64,000 nucleotides of DNA, from positions 6,123,871 through 6,187,870 of the forward strand of contig NZ_MKZS01000001.1 in NCBI RefSeq assembly GCF_001942495.1, read 5' to 3'. Under the pieces are notes generated by a model, which searched no databases, was not told the origin of the DNA, and saw only the letters and a list, made by a program, of their open reading frames with translations. This stretch comes from Moorena bouillonii PNG. Lineage in GTDB: Bacteria; Cyanobacteriota; Cyanobacteriia; Cyanobacteriales; Coleofasciculaceae. Position 1 is the stretch's first letter, and every line of letters begins with the position of its first letter. Positions 1-8,462 of the stretch are shown piece after piece. The translations under genes and the position numbers were made by a program.

Positions 1-669
1 ATCATTCCACCATGTGATTTATGGAGTGATGAACCACCCTTGGAAAGCGATCGCCATCGAGATCAAATTGAGCTGTTACTCGCTTGCCTGAAGTGGTGGT
101 GGCGAGAACGAAGCGACTTCTATGCTACTGGGAATCTCACTATCTATTTCACTCCTGAGCATATTACCACCAGAGACTTTAGAGGACCCGACTTTTTTGT
201 AGTACTCGGTACGGAAAATCGACCCCGCAAAAGTTGGGTAGTATGGGCAGAACAAGGAAAATATCCCAATGTGATTATTGAACTGCTCTCTAACAGTACA
301 GCTAAAGTTGATAAGGGATTAAAGAAAATCCTCTACCAAGATACTTTCAGGACACCAGAATATTTCTGGTTTCACCCCGATACCCTCGATTTTCAGGGAT
401 TTCGCCTGATGGGAGGCCAGTATCAACCCCTCGACCCTAATACTCAGGGGTGGCTGTGGAGTCAGCAGTTGGAATTATTTTTAGGTGTGCATAATTCCCA
501 GCTACGGTTTTTCAGTGGAGATCAGCAATTGGTACCAACACCAGACGAGAGAGCTCAAGCTGCTCAACAACAAGTTCAAGCTGAACGGCAACAAAGAGAA
601 CTTGCCGAAAAGCGGGTAGAGGAATTGCTAGCTAGACTCAAAGAGTTAGGTGATGAGTCAGATGCATGA
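1..669 (+). CDS. Uma2 family endonuclease-like protein, 5' end cut by window edge
   Basis: The frame is open from base 1, so the true start lies to the left; the TTG at position 40 is only the first start-like codon inside the window. The residues before it (PPCDLWSDEPP) look like normal family N-terminal sequence. Family: Uma2/DUF820, a PD-(D/E)XK nuclease fold that is very abundant in cyanobacteria and mostly of unknown role. Visible motifs are GPDFFVVL (core Asp), VIIELLS (core Glu) and the lysine-bearing KKILYQ segment, so the fold core looks intact. The last 40 residues are a Gln/Glu/Arg-rich coiled coil. A paralogue with the same architecture is at 8463-9386. Function in the cell is not known. 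Confidence 0.85.
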   Translation: MIPPCDLWSDEPPLESDRHRDQIELLLACLKWWWRERSDFYATGNLTIYFTPEHITTRDFRGPDFFVVLGTENRPRKSWVVWAEQGKYPNVIIELLSNSTAKVDKGLKKILYQDTFRTPEYFWFHPDTLDFQGFRLMGGQYQPLDPNTQGWLWSQQLELFLGVHNSQLRFFSGDQQLVPTPDERAQAAQQQVQAERQQRELAEKRVEELLARLKELGDESDA

Positions 670-1063
670 TTCTCGCCATTGCTCTAGGGCATCGGTCAAG
701 TAATTGTGACATACTCCTACACTGACTCTGCTCTTACAGAGCCGCTTCGCGAACGAGTGAGCGTGTAGGCTTCTTGCCAACTCCACCCAACGGTTCGGAT
801 ACTCGGCAAGCTTTATTAACGACACGGTCAGAAGTTACCGCAAGAAGAGTGGAGCCTTTATGGTTAGCAGGCTATGCATAAAAGGGTTAAAACTTTATGA
901 TTAAGGCTCCACTATTCTAAGGTTTCGTCTCCGGGATGCCCCTCCGCGCCGGAACAATACAATAAGTTCTATTTTTAAGGAACGTAGGTGCCTGACAAAC
1001 CAGCATTTTCGGCTTTGTTTATCAGTACGTACATATATTATAGCAATTCCATGCATACCCTGT

Positions 1064-1116
1064 GCAAAATTCATCCCACACCTAATGCGCAGCATTAGGT
1101 GTGGGATGAATTTTGC
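1064..1116. repeat. Perfect 25-bp inverted repeat with 3-nt loop
   Basis: Left arm 1064-1088 and right arm 1092-1116 are exact reverse complements around a GCA loop. In RNA this would form a very stable hairpin. There is no T-run, so it looks more like a palindromic interspersed repeat than a terminator. A weaker hairpin with a related TCCCACC/GGTGGGA stem is at 38771-38799. Confidence 0.75.
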
Positions 1117-1231
1117 CGGACAGCTAAAACTACGTAAATCCATGATCAGCTGATCGAGTGATGAGGAGGTTAATTGCTAATTGTCAATTTATAGGACTTG
1201 TGGCCATGAGTGTAACAGAAATAAATTGTAA

Positions 1232-1250
1232 GGGCGCAAGGCTTGCGCCC
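1232..1250 (-). terminator. Possible terminator hairpin downstream of ispG
   Basis: The stem GGGCGCAAG/CTTGCGCCC lies 40 bp beyond the ispG stop codon. No clear U-tract follows on the minus strand, so the terminator role is uncertain. Confidence 0.35.
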
Positions 1251-1289
1251 ACAAAGTGATAGTTTTTTATAGTTTTTATTCAAAAATTA

Positions 1290-2507
1290 TTAAGGATCTA
1301 CCCAGCGACCATCAGCTTTAATTAAATTAATCAATTCCTCTACTCCTTGATCTTCAGGTACCTTTTTAATTTCCTCCTTACCGCGATACAGAGAAATATA
1401 GCCTGCTTGCTTACCCACATAACCATAGTCAGCATCAGCCATTTCCCCAGGGCCATTAACAATACACCCCATCACAGCAATATCTAAGCCAGCGAGATGT
1501 TTAGTAGCTTCCCGCACCTTATGCAGTACCTCCTCTAAATTAAATAAAGTACGACCACAGGACGGACAAGCCACATACTCCACCATAGTTTTCCGCAATC
1601 CCAGAGCTTGCAGAATACTGTAGCCAACAGGAATCTCTTTTTCTGGGGCTTCCGTAAGAGAGACACGAATCGTATCACCAATCCCCTCAGCTAGCAGAGT
1701 AGCAATACCAGCCGTAGACTTAATCCGTCCATATTCCCCATCCCCGGCTTCAGTAACACCTAAATGCAACGGGTAATCCATCCCCAACTGATTCATCCGC
1801 CTTACCATTAAGCGATAGGCGGCTAGCATCACAGGTACCCGTGAAGCCTTGAGGGAGATCACCAAATTGCGGAAATCTAGGGATTCACAGATACGAATAA
1901 ATTCCAGAGCAGATTCCACCATCCCTTCTGGGGTATCACCGTAGGTAAACAGCATCCGTTCCGCTAGGGAACCGTGATTGACTCCGATGCGCATAGCTTT
2001 ACCTTGGTCACGGAGGGAAATGACCAGGGGTTCTAGGGTTTCCCGAATTTTTTCCCCAATTTCCTCAAATTCAGCTTCAGTGTATTCACTGCGATTGGCT
2101 TTGGGCTTTTCAAAGACATACAATCCAGGATTAATCCGCACCTTATCCACATGCTTGGCAACTTCCAGAGCAATTTTCATGCCATTGTGATGGACATCAG
2201 CTACTAGAGGCACCGCTTGATAGGTCGCTGCTAGTTTCTCCTTGATTTGGGCTAGAGCCTTAGCATGTGCCATACTCGGTACAGTGACACGGACAATCTC
2301 GCAACCAATCTCGTGCAAGCGGCGAATAGCAGCAACGGAACCATTGATATCTAAGGTATCTTCATTAATCATCGATTGCACCACCACCGGGTATCCCCCG
2401 CCAATAGTGACATTAGCCACTCTGACAGGGCGGGTTTGACGGCGGTGGATAGTAGTATCGAAAGCTGGTAGTGTACTAGCCCTTTGAGGTGTACTTAGAG
2501 TTTGCAT
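1290..2507 (-). CDS. ispG: 4-hydroxy-3-methylbut-2-enyl diphosphate synthase (GcpE/IspG)
   Basis: 405 residues, the usual length for the two-domain bacterial/cyanobacterial enzyme. It converts methylerythritol cyclodiphosphate to HMBPP in the MEP isoprenoid pathway, using a [4Fe-4S] cluster with electrons from ferredoxin in cyanobacteria. The N-terminal TIM barrel starts near [17 protein letters not shown]. The C-terminal cluster domain shows the CPSCGRT pair and the [10 protein letters not shown] motif that supply three Cys and a Glu ligand. It sits alone on the minus strand; a small Cys-rich gene lies upstream in the same direction. This pathway feeds carotenoids, phytol and quinones. Identification is secure. 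Confidence 0.97.
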   Translation of the reverse strand: MQTLSTPQRASTLPAFDTTIHRRQTRPVRVANVTIGGGYPVVVQSMINEDTLDINGSVAAIRRLHEIGCEIVRVTVPSMAHAKALAQIKEKLAATYQAVPLVADVHHNGMKIALEVAKHVDKVRINPGLYVFEKPKANRSEYTEAEFEEIGEKIRETLEPLVISLRDQGKAMRIGVNHGSLAERMLFTYGDTPEGMVESALEFIRICESLDFRNLVISLKASRVPVMLAAYRLMVRRMNQLGMDYPLHLGVTEAGDGEYGRIKSTAGIATLLAEGIGDTIRVSLTEAPEKEIPVGYSILQALGLRKTMVEYVACPSCGRTLFNLEEVLHKVREATKHLAGLDIAVMGCIVNGPGEMADADYGYVGKQAGYISLYRGKEEIKKVPEDQGVEELINLIKADGRWVDP

Positions 2508-2608
2508 AACCTGTTAGTTGCTTGGCGTAGCGAAAATAGTAGGTTTTTGTATTTATTCTCTTAGGTTCCCATAGAATCAGGCGCTTTTGGCTTAGGGGTG
2601 AGAGTTTC

Positions 2609-2812
2609 CTACTCAGGAAAGTCGGGAATCACCCATTTAGGGGGTTGAGATAGTTTCTTGAGCCGTGCTTCCTCTGCCAACTCCAACATTTTGTCCAATG
2701 AAGTACCGTTAATGAACTGGGATGCCTCAGCAACGTATTGTTGATTGGGGCATTTGTCACCTAAGATACAACCGTTGATGCAGTCTTGGGCACAATTTAC
2801 ATTAACTTCCAC
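2609..2812 (-). CDS. Small cysteine-rich cyanobacterial protein, function unknown
   Basis: 67 residues with GTG as the likely start, because an AAGGAG ribosome-binding site sits 5 nt upstream; a longer reading to 2848 has no such support. The N-terminal part carries four cysteines (CAQDCINGCILGDKC), a spacing that could hold zinc or an Fe-S cluster. The C-terminal half is predicted helical (LDKMLELAEEARLKKL). It is upstream of ispG on the same strand, about 100 bp away, and may be co-transcribed. I do not recognise a named family. The Cys cluster next to an Fe-S enzyme gene is suggestive only. Confidence 0.7.
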   Translation of the reverse strand: MEVNVNCAQDCINGCILGDKCPNQQYVAEASQFINGTSLDKMLELAEEARLKKLSQPPKWVIPDFPE

Positions 2813-3293
2813 AGTACTCTCCTTATGGTTATAGCTAGTAATGACCACCCGGGCAAATTACATTCCTCATTGGCTAAAGTCATTGCTCTCAATTTTACGT
2901 TTTTTAGGAGTCGCTTGTTGGTCTCAACTTGCTGTTCAAATTCAAATCTCTATATAATATTAATAAAGGAATTTGTATCTATGGTAGAGAGCATCTCAAA
3001 TAACAACAATAATCACCCCAATAATACCACCGAACATGAGGATATTAATCATGATGTTTTACTGAATATGAACTACCGAAACTGTAAAGAATTCAGCGTT
3101 ATAAAGAAGTCATATATCAGATTTTTTTAAAGGGGGTAAAGGTAAATTATCCATAAACCGTTTTGTTGGAATTTAAGCAAATTTTATTTTGTAAAATGAC
3201 GGCAAACCTAGAGGTAAATAAAGCGTTATTGGAAATTATTTTACACAACGATTATCAAGTCTTTGCCAATACATTTACGGCGGTTTGCATAAC
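2813..3293. other. Spacer, no supported gene
   Basis: AT-rich spacer. A short frame from 2981 (about 50 residues, Asn-rich) and another from 3197 (MTANLEVNKALLEIIL...) have no recognisable family. The second one runs into the inverted-repeat element at 3294 and might be the lost 5' end of the pentapeptide gene beyond it. Confidence 0.35.
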
Positions 3294-3507
3294 TAAGTAC
3301 CTGGACAAAAATAAACCTCACTTCTTGATGCAATAGCGAGTGGGGGAAACCCCCTGTTCCCTTGCTGCCTCGCTGTATTAACTTATGTAAAGTTGCCAAA
3401 AGCCCCTCTGCTCCCAGCTCCCAGCTCCGAACGCGCCCCGCGTGGCCCACGGCCTCAGTCCCTGCTCCCTATTTCAACAGTTAATTTTACTTTTGTCCGA
3501 CTACTTA
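3294..3507. repeat. Insert bounded by imperfect terminal inverted repeats (MITE-like)
   Basis: The left end reads TAAGTACCTGGACAAAAATAAA. The right end, on the other strand, reads TAAGTAGTCGGACAAAAGTAAA. The two match over about 22 bp with four mismatches and enclose about 210 bp that has no credible coding frame and contains CCCAGCTC-type short repeats. Immediately to its right lies a broken pentapeptide-repeat gene. Confidence 0.5.
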
Positions 3508-3941
3508 CCAACCTAAGCGGTGCTGATTTACGTCGTACTAATTTACAGCAAGCAATCTCAGCAATGCCAGTTTGAACGAGAGTAATCTGCTTCATGCTGA
3601 CTTACAAAATGCTGATTTGAGCGATGCTAATCTCAGTGGTGCTAGTCTGCAAAATGCCAAACTAAGTGAGGAAGACTAACCTTAGCTATGCTCAATTAAG
3701 TCATGCTCAGTTGAGTTATGGAGACCTCAGTGGTAGTGAACTCAGTTATGCTCAACTGCGTCACGTCGATCTGACTAATGCTGACTTGAGTTAGACAAAT
3801 TTGATGGGTACTAACCTATTTGATAGCAATCTTCATAAAGTCAATGTCCAAGGTGCTCAATTTTGGGACAATACGGTTTTGCCCGATAAAATTCAACCTG
3901 AGCTAGAACAGCGAGGAGCTATATTTATTGTTAATGGTTAA
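3508..3941 (+). pseudogene. Decayed pentapeptide-repeat protein gene
   Basis: Pentapeptide repeats of the A(D/N)LxxA type (for example LSGADLRRTNL, LQNADLSDANL, LTNADL) can be read through the region, but only by changing frame. There is a frameshift near 3555 and stop codons near 3678 and 3794. The tail TNLMGTNLFDSNLHKVNVQGAQFW followed by DKIQPELEQRGA is the normal C-terminal end of such proteins and stops at 3939-3941. No start codon is left, and the MITE-like insert at 3294-3507 sits where the 5' part should be. Confidence 0.8.
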
Positions 3942-4118
3942 TTGTTAATTTTTAATGGTTAATTTACGAACAACTAAGAATGATTAAGTTTTCTAAGCAT
4001 TCAGCTATCATTATTAAGCAGTCAGCTGAATACTTAGGAATTTTAAGTATTCAATCGGACACAATGCTACAGTGAAAGTGTCTGATATTAATTAACCTGC
4101 TTTTGCTTTTTTGCTGCC

Positions 4119-4760
4119 ATGAGTAATTCTGCTTCCGTAAACACCAGTAACTTTTGGGACTTTGATTTTACAGCCCCTCAACCGACACAGGATACGGATT
4201 TGCTTAGGCAGCTGAATTTCGTTCCAGGGTTAAAAGACATTCTCATGCTGCGTCAGGTTCATGCTCTAGAACACGCTACTGTCTGGGTTCTAAGTGAACG
4301 CTATGGTGCTAGTGGTGCTGGTGCAACCCCAACCACTCCTCCATCAGATAATAATGCTATAGGAGGACTATCAACTGACCAAGGATTTTATCTCTATGGT
4401 CACGTAAATTTGGCTGACTTGAGACGAGCAGTACCCACTGCCCTAGAGCGACTGACTCGGGGAGAATGGGATATGGCTATCCACCCCCGGTGCGGCACGA
4501 ATCTCTCAGTAGCAGTGTTTTTAGGTGCTGGACTAGGGTTGGCTGTTCATCTGTTACTGCCGCGAGGACCGATTGAACAACTGTTGGGTCTTGGCTTTGC
4601 AGCGGTGGCTGCTACTCAACTAACACCTGATTTGGGCAACTTAGCACAACGGTACTTAACTACTGCCATTCCTTTTAACCTGGCGATTGTAGACATTAGG
4701 GAAACATCTGATATCTGGGGACGTCCAGCCCATTTTGTCCAGATGCGATGGATTGACTAA
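4119..4760 (+). CDS. DUF6391-like conserved cyanobacterial membrane protein
   Basis: 213 residues. The signature MLRQVHALEHATVWVLSERYG near residue 42 and the following HPRCGTNL motif match a conserved cyanobacterial family that I recall as DUF6391. Two hydrophobic stretches follow (LSVAVFLGAGLGLAVHLLL and LLGLGFAAVAATQL), so it is probably an inner-membrane protein. The conserved His/Glu pair (HALEH) next to a cytoplasmic HPRCG could bind metal, but this is inference. It stands alone, with an imperfect hairpin at about 3994-4056 upstream. Confidence 0.75.
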   Translation: MSNSASVNTSNFWDFDFTAPQPTQDTDLLRQLNFVPGLKDILMLRQVHALEHATVWVLSERYGASGAGATPTTPPSDNNAIGGLSTDQGFYLYGHVNLADLRRAVPTALERLTRGEWDMAIHPRCGTNLSVAVFLGAGLGLAVHLLLPRGPIEQLLGLGFAAVAATQLTPDLGNLAQRYLTTAIPFNLAIVDIRETSDIWGRPAHFVQMRWID

Positions 4761-4853
4761 GCTTGAATTGTTATTTGTCCTTGGTTAGATCAGTGCAAGA
4801 GAACCGACCCACTTATACCAATTCTTAAAAGTAGGACTAAGCATGCAGATGGT

Positions 4854-4898
4854 GAGATGGGGAGATGGGGAGATGGGGAGATGGGGAGATGAGGAGAT
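4854..4898. repeat. Octamer tandem repeat (GAGATGGG), about 5.5 copies
   Basis: Consecutive GAGATGGG units, the last two slightly diverged. Confidence 0.85.
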
Positions 4899-4978
4899 TT
4901 TGATTAATGGTGATTATCCGGAAATAACATAAGATGCAAGCTTTAGATGCAAGCTTGGCCACGAAAAAAAATCCCACA

Positions 4979-5013
4979 TTCAGACGTTATATATCTTACA
5001 TATAACGTCTGAA
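4979..5013. repeat. Perfect 14-bp inverted repeat, 7-nt loop
   Basis: TTCAGACGTTATAT at 4979-4992 pairs with ATATAACGTCTGAA at 5000-5013. It lies downstream of the 4119-4760 gene; there is no T-run. Confidence 0.7.
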
Positions 5014-5150
5014 CTTTGTTTATTTATCCTGGCTACGAGAACATTAACTGTTTCACCGAAAGCGAAGCTTTTCAAGTAGTGCGTAAGCTGACTGCTGATA
5101 GCACCTCAAGTAGCGTGCGCGTAGCGCATAAGCTTACGGTTAGTTAAACT

Positions 5151-5489
5151 CTAGCGCCACAGTTTGGAAAAGACTGAGCTCAGTTTTTGAGTGAATCCCA
5201 AGCTCTGGGATTCACTAGCTTCTTCAACCCCCGGTTCATCCTCTGGTGAATTGCCAGTGGAAATATAGCCGGCAGGAACCACCAGCAATGTAATCCCGTG
5301 TCGGCCCAGCACAGTCACTTGGTCATCAGGCACAAGGGTAACTTGGGAATCATGATCACATAACCGGGCGGGCCAGTATGTGGCTTTAAATTTGACTCGC
5401 CCAGGCTTGGTAGGGGTAATGGTACTTTCTACCTTGCCAAGGCCTGGTTGTGGAAATAGGATGGAATCAGGAGCCTGTACTTTAATCAT
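5151..5489 (-). CDS. NfeD-like OB-fold protein
   Basis: 112 residues from an ATG at 5489 preceded by GAGGTG nine bases upstream; a GTG at 5501 is an alternative. The central part (GKVESTITPTKPGRVKFKATYWPARL ... VTVLGRHGITLLVVP) matches the C-terminal OB-fold domain of NfeD proteins, which accompany membrane stomatins and proteases in many bacteria. Here there are no transmembrane segments, so it is a stand-alone soluble OB domain, as is common in cyanobacteria. The C-terminal 35 residues are a variable Glu/Ser-rich tail. No stomatin gene is adjacent, so the partner is unknown. Confidence 0.75.
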   Translation of the reverse strand: MIKVQAPDSILFPQPGLGKVESTITPTKPGRVKFKATYWPARLCDHDSQVTLVPDDQVTVLGRHGITLLVVPAGYISTGNSPEDEPGVEEASESQSLGFTQKLSSVFSKLWR

Positions 5490-6352
5490 TTGTGTGTTCA
5501 CCTCGTTTGACTGATTATGTTATTCTGTTCAGCCTGCTTGGTACAAAACGTTTTAACCAGGGAAAATCTGGCAACGTAGGCTGAATGTGAAATTTTTTTG
5601 CCTTAAGTGGCGATTAACCCGTGCCATAGATCGGTTTTCAGTCAAGAGAGCATCGGTATTATCCAGTGTTCTAGGTATTTTTAGCGTCAACAGAGAATTC
5701 CGATCTTCCTGAAAATTAGCCTTAAATTCGGCAACGGAAACGTTTATTGGTTACAGATTAGATACACTTCCCAGCATCCAAGGAATGACACAAGGAACCA
5801 TTCTTCCTCAGGAGAGTAAACACTTCAGGATTAGAGAAGTTAGAGAATTATAAATTTGTTAAAATCCACATCCTTTAAAAGTTTGGTAAGTGCACTACTG
5901 TATCCAGGTACTGTCCTTAAAACCCTGGAGTAGGACAAATGCGTTCACTGATACACCCTGAAACGATTGAATAACGCTTTCAACCTAAACATGACCTAGA
6001 GTGATTATTTAAGGCTTAACCTAGATACAAGACCGCAGACGCAACTGACAAGCTGTAGATACATTGGAGAATCAGTAGATTTATTATGTATTCTTATTCT
6101 ACATGTGTAGCGAAGAATCTGCCACCCTAGGGTAAAAGATTTTCATAATACAACAGACAATTGCTACGATAGGCAACTTCCTCCAGGAATAATACCAGAT
6201 TTTCTTGAAAATTGTCACTTATCTGTTGGAGGCGGGAAACAATCTGAAAAATTTCAAATCTCCAAGTGTACTATAAGTTTACATCTTTGACAGGAAATTG
6301 GTATAACAATACACAATTGATCATTTTCCCCTGACATCAAAACTATTAAATT
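5490..6352. other. 863-bp spacer, nothing identified
   Basis: Between the divergent NfeD-like and DUF362 genes. It has no frame with family signatures, no tRNA-like sequence and no repeat array that I can see. A TTGACA-like hexamer near 6291 could belong to a DUF362 promoter, but I cannot place a good -10 box. Confidence 0.4.
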
Positions 6353-7312
6353 ATGCAAACTGTTAGTTTAATTCGTGCTGATTCCTATAATAGACAACTC
6401 TTACGAGCTTCCTTGGAAAGGCTGCTAGAACCTTTGGGAGGGATGAGTGCTTTTGTTAAGAAAGGTAATTCGGTTCTGCTGAAACCTAATTTACTTACTG
6501 CTGGTCGTCCTGGTAAAGAATGTATCACTCGCCCTGAAATTGTTTACTGCGTGGCTCAACTAGTCAAAGAAGCTGGGGGTAAACCCTTTTTCGGAGATAG
6601 CCCAGCCTTTGGGAGTGCTAGGGGTGTGGCTAAGGCGAACGGCTATCTGCCAATGATGGCAGAACTTGATATCCCTATTGTTGAATTCCACGGCAAGGGT
6701 TATGAAACTGCTAGCGAAACCTTTAATCATCTGCGTTTGTCTAAAGAGGCCATGAATGCGGATGTGGTGATTAACCTACCGAAGGTAAAATCCCACATGC
6801 AGTTGACCCTGACCATGGGGGTTAAAAATTTATTCGGCTGTGTTCCCGGAAAAATGAAAGCCTGGTGGCATATGGAAGCGGGTAAGGATGAGACGCGCTT
6901 TGGGGAAATGCTGGTGGAAACAGCACGGGCGATTAATCCGCAGTTGACTATCATTGATGGCATTATTGGTCAGGAAGGGAATGGTCCGATTGGTGGTGAA
7001 CCGAGACATTTGGGGATCTTGGGAGCATCAGAGGATGTCTTTGCTCTCGACCGATCAATAGTGGAAATTCTCAATGTTGAGCCAGCTCTGGTTCCTACCC
7101 TAGCAGCTCAAAAACGGCTAGGGTTGTTGCCAGACTTAGCAGAGATTGACTTTCCTTACCATCGACCTGTAGAAATCCAAGTGAGGGATTGGAAACTACC
7201 TGATACTATGACACCGATTGATTTTGGTATGCCTCGAGTAATTAGGTCTACCTTTAAGCATTTATATATTCGGCTTATCAAAGAGCCCATTAATGCTTAT
7301 GGTAAAAGCTAG
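6353..7312 (+). CDS. DUF362 domain protein
   Basis: 319 residues. Family DUF362 proteins are of unsettled function and often carry ferredoxin domains. Conserved motifs visible here are VLLKPNLL near residue 44, GDSPAFGSARGVAKANG near residue 82, INLPKVKSHMQLTLTMGVKNLFG near residue 140 and the IIDGIIGQEGNGPIGGEPRHLG block near residue 202. The [4Fe-4S] domain found in some relatives is absent, so this is the short, cluster-less form. It is a single-gene unit followed by a terminator hairpin. Substrate unknown. Confidence 0.85.
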   Translation: MQTVSLIRADSYNRQLLRASLERLLEPLGGMSAFVKKGNSVLLKPNLLTAGRPGKECITRPEIVYCVAQLVKEAGGKPFFGDSPAFGSARGVAKANGYLPMMAELDIPIVEFHGKGYETASETFNHLRLSKEAMNADVVINLPKVKSHMQLTLTMGVKNLFGCVPGKMKAWWHMEAGKDETRFGEMLVETARAINPQLTIIDGIIGQEGNGPIGGEPRHLGILGASEDVFALDRSIVEILNVEPALVPTLAAQKRLGLLPDLAEIDFPYHRPVEIQVRDWKLPDTMTPIDFGMPRVIRSTFKHLYIRLIKEPINAYGKS

Positions 7313-7400
7313 ACAGTCATAGGTATTTGGTAAAATTTGCTACAACACTATCCTAGATTAACCAAGTAACCTAGAGTTACCCTCCGATTGCTTAACCATC

Positions 7401-7427
7401 CCGCCCTATTGCTAGCGGCGGTTTTTT
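7401..7427 (+). terminator. Rho-independent terminator after the DUF362 gene
   Basis: GC-rich stem CCGCC/GGCGG with an inner CTA/TAG pairing, followed directly by six T residues. Confidence 0.65.
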
Positions 7428-7439
7428 ATTGATTAGTAA

Positions 7440-7790
7440 TCAGTCATTGGTGAATACCAGAAAACTTGTGACTGGCCACAAAGCACTTATCACCAGCTTA
7501 GTAATTACTAATCACTAATTACTAAGCTGGTGATTGGTGAATACCAGAAAACTTGTTACTGACCACAAAGCGCTAATCACTAATCACTAATTACTAAGCT
7601 GGTGATTGGTGAATACCAGAAAACTTGTGACTGGCCACAAAGCACTAATCACTAATTACTAATCACTAATTACTAATCACTAAGCTGGTGATTGGTGAAT
7701 ACCAGAAAACTTGTTACTGGCCACAAAGCACTAATCACTAATCACTAATCACTAAGTAGTCATTGGTAAATACCACAACACATAGTCCAA
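7440..7790. repeat. Tandem array of about 90-bp units with nested short repeats
   Basis: Four near-identical cores (around 7449, 7536, 7608 and 7690), each reading TTGGTGAATACCAGAAAACT followed by GTNACTGNCCACAAAGC, plus a degenerate fifth copy near 7760. The cores are separated by variable numbers of TAATCACTAAT/TAATTACTAA units. A perfect 19-bp palindrome (7489-7507 with 7516-7534) sits between copies 1 and 2. No coding frame runs through it. Confidence 0.85.
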
Positions 7791-7843
7791 CTTTGTATAA
7801 TTAAGTACTGTCTAGCTGGACTATTGGTCAAGTCCAGCAAACA

Positions 7844-8347
7844 GTGATAGACTTTCTGCTTACTTATAAGAGACCGAAGGTGGCATTTAAAAAGTCAAAC
7901 AGCCTGATGCGTCTAGGTTTGAGGAAGTTGCGATTAGCCCGAAGGGCGTTGGCTAGCGAACGCAGCCATGTATACTTTGACCACTCAGCTATCAGCCATC
8001 AACAGTTACCCTCGGACGTTATGGCCACTTGGGAAGATCCAGTAGGGGATTTCCGCTTTGGTTACAATAATGACTATCTCTCGTTTATCTAAATTGGTGA
8101 GGACTCTGGCTACCTCACCTTTAATTGTGAATACATCAGTACTTTCCCCTGGATGCAAAGTTATCAAAAGGTGTTAGGCAAATATCTGCCTTTTGAGCAG
8201 GTATTTGCAGCATTGAAGACAGCAGCAAAGAAGGGGATGAATGCTTTCTCGTTGCCGGATACTGACCCAATCAAAGCTAAACTTCGGCTTCTTTGTAAAG
8301 AAGCACTGACTGACCAGGGCATGGGGGTGATTTCTATAGGTATCTAG
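7844..8347 (+). pseudogene. Possible broken gene of unknown family (in-frame stop)
   Basis: One frame runs from a GTG at 7844 to the TAA at 8345-8347, interrupted by a single TAA at 8090-8092. The upstream piece contains MATWEDPVGDFRFGYNNDYLSF. The downstream piece (YLTFNCEYISTFPW ... FEQVFAALKTAAKKGMNAF) reads smoothly from it without a start codon or ribosome-binding site of its own. Composition looks protein-like, but I recognise no family. It could equally be two unrelated short frames. Confidence 0.35.
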
Positions 8348-8462
8348 GAGAGTTTCCGTCCGCCAAAACCAGAGCCTCCAAAATATGATCCCATTTGCTT
8401 GGAAGCAGCACCCATTAACATAGAAGTGTCAAAACTTGGTAAACTGAAACCTTTGGACAGCC

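Larger units (their letters stand above)
670..1289. other. Spacer with two hairpins, no supported gene
   Basis: Intergenic stretch between the Uma2 gene and the 3' end of ispG. It holds a GC-rich cyanobacterial repeat remnant near 735-770, a perfect 25-bp inverted repeat at 1064-1116 and a small GC hairpin at 1232-1250. I see no tRNA or convincing coding frame. Confidence 0.5.
4761..5150. other. Spacer carrying short tandem and palindromic repeats
   Basis: Contains an octamer array (4854-4898), a perfect 14-bp hairpin (4979-5013) and a CTCAAGTAGCGTGCG-containing repeat (about 5100-5140) that recurs near 9720. No gene seen. Confidence 0.5.

Noticed and set aside
901-1143. Minus-strand frame of 80 codons
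   Set aside because: It runs through the perfect inverted repeat at 1064-1116 and has no family signature or ribosome-binding site.
2981-3130. Asn-rich small frame
   Set aside because: Low complexity, no family; the weak AAAGGA upstream is not enough.
7440-7790. CRISPR array
   Set aside because: Cores are separated by low-complexity units, not unique spacers, and no cas genes are near.
8090-8092. Recoded stop codon (TAA) in the 7844-8347 frame
   Set aside because: TAA recoding is not expected here; a pseudogene or two chance frames are simpler.
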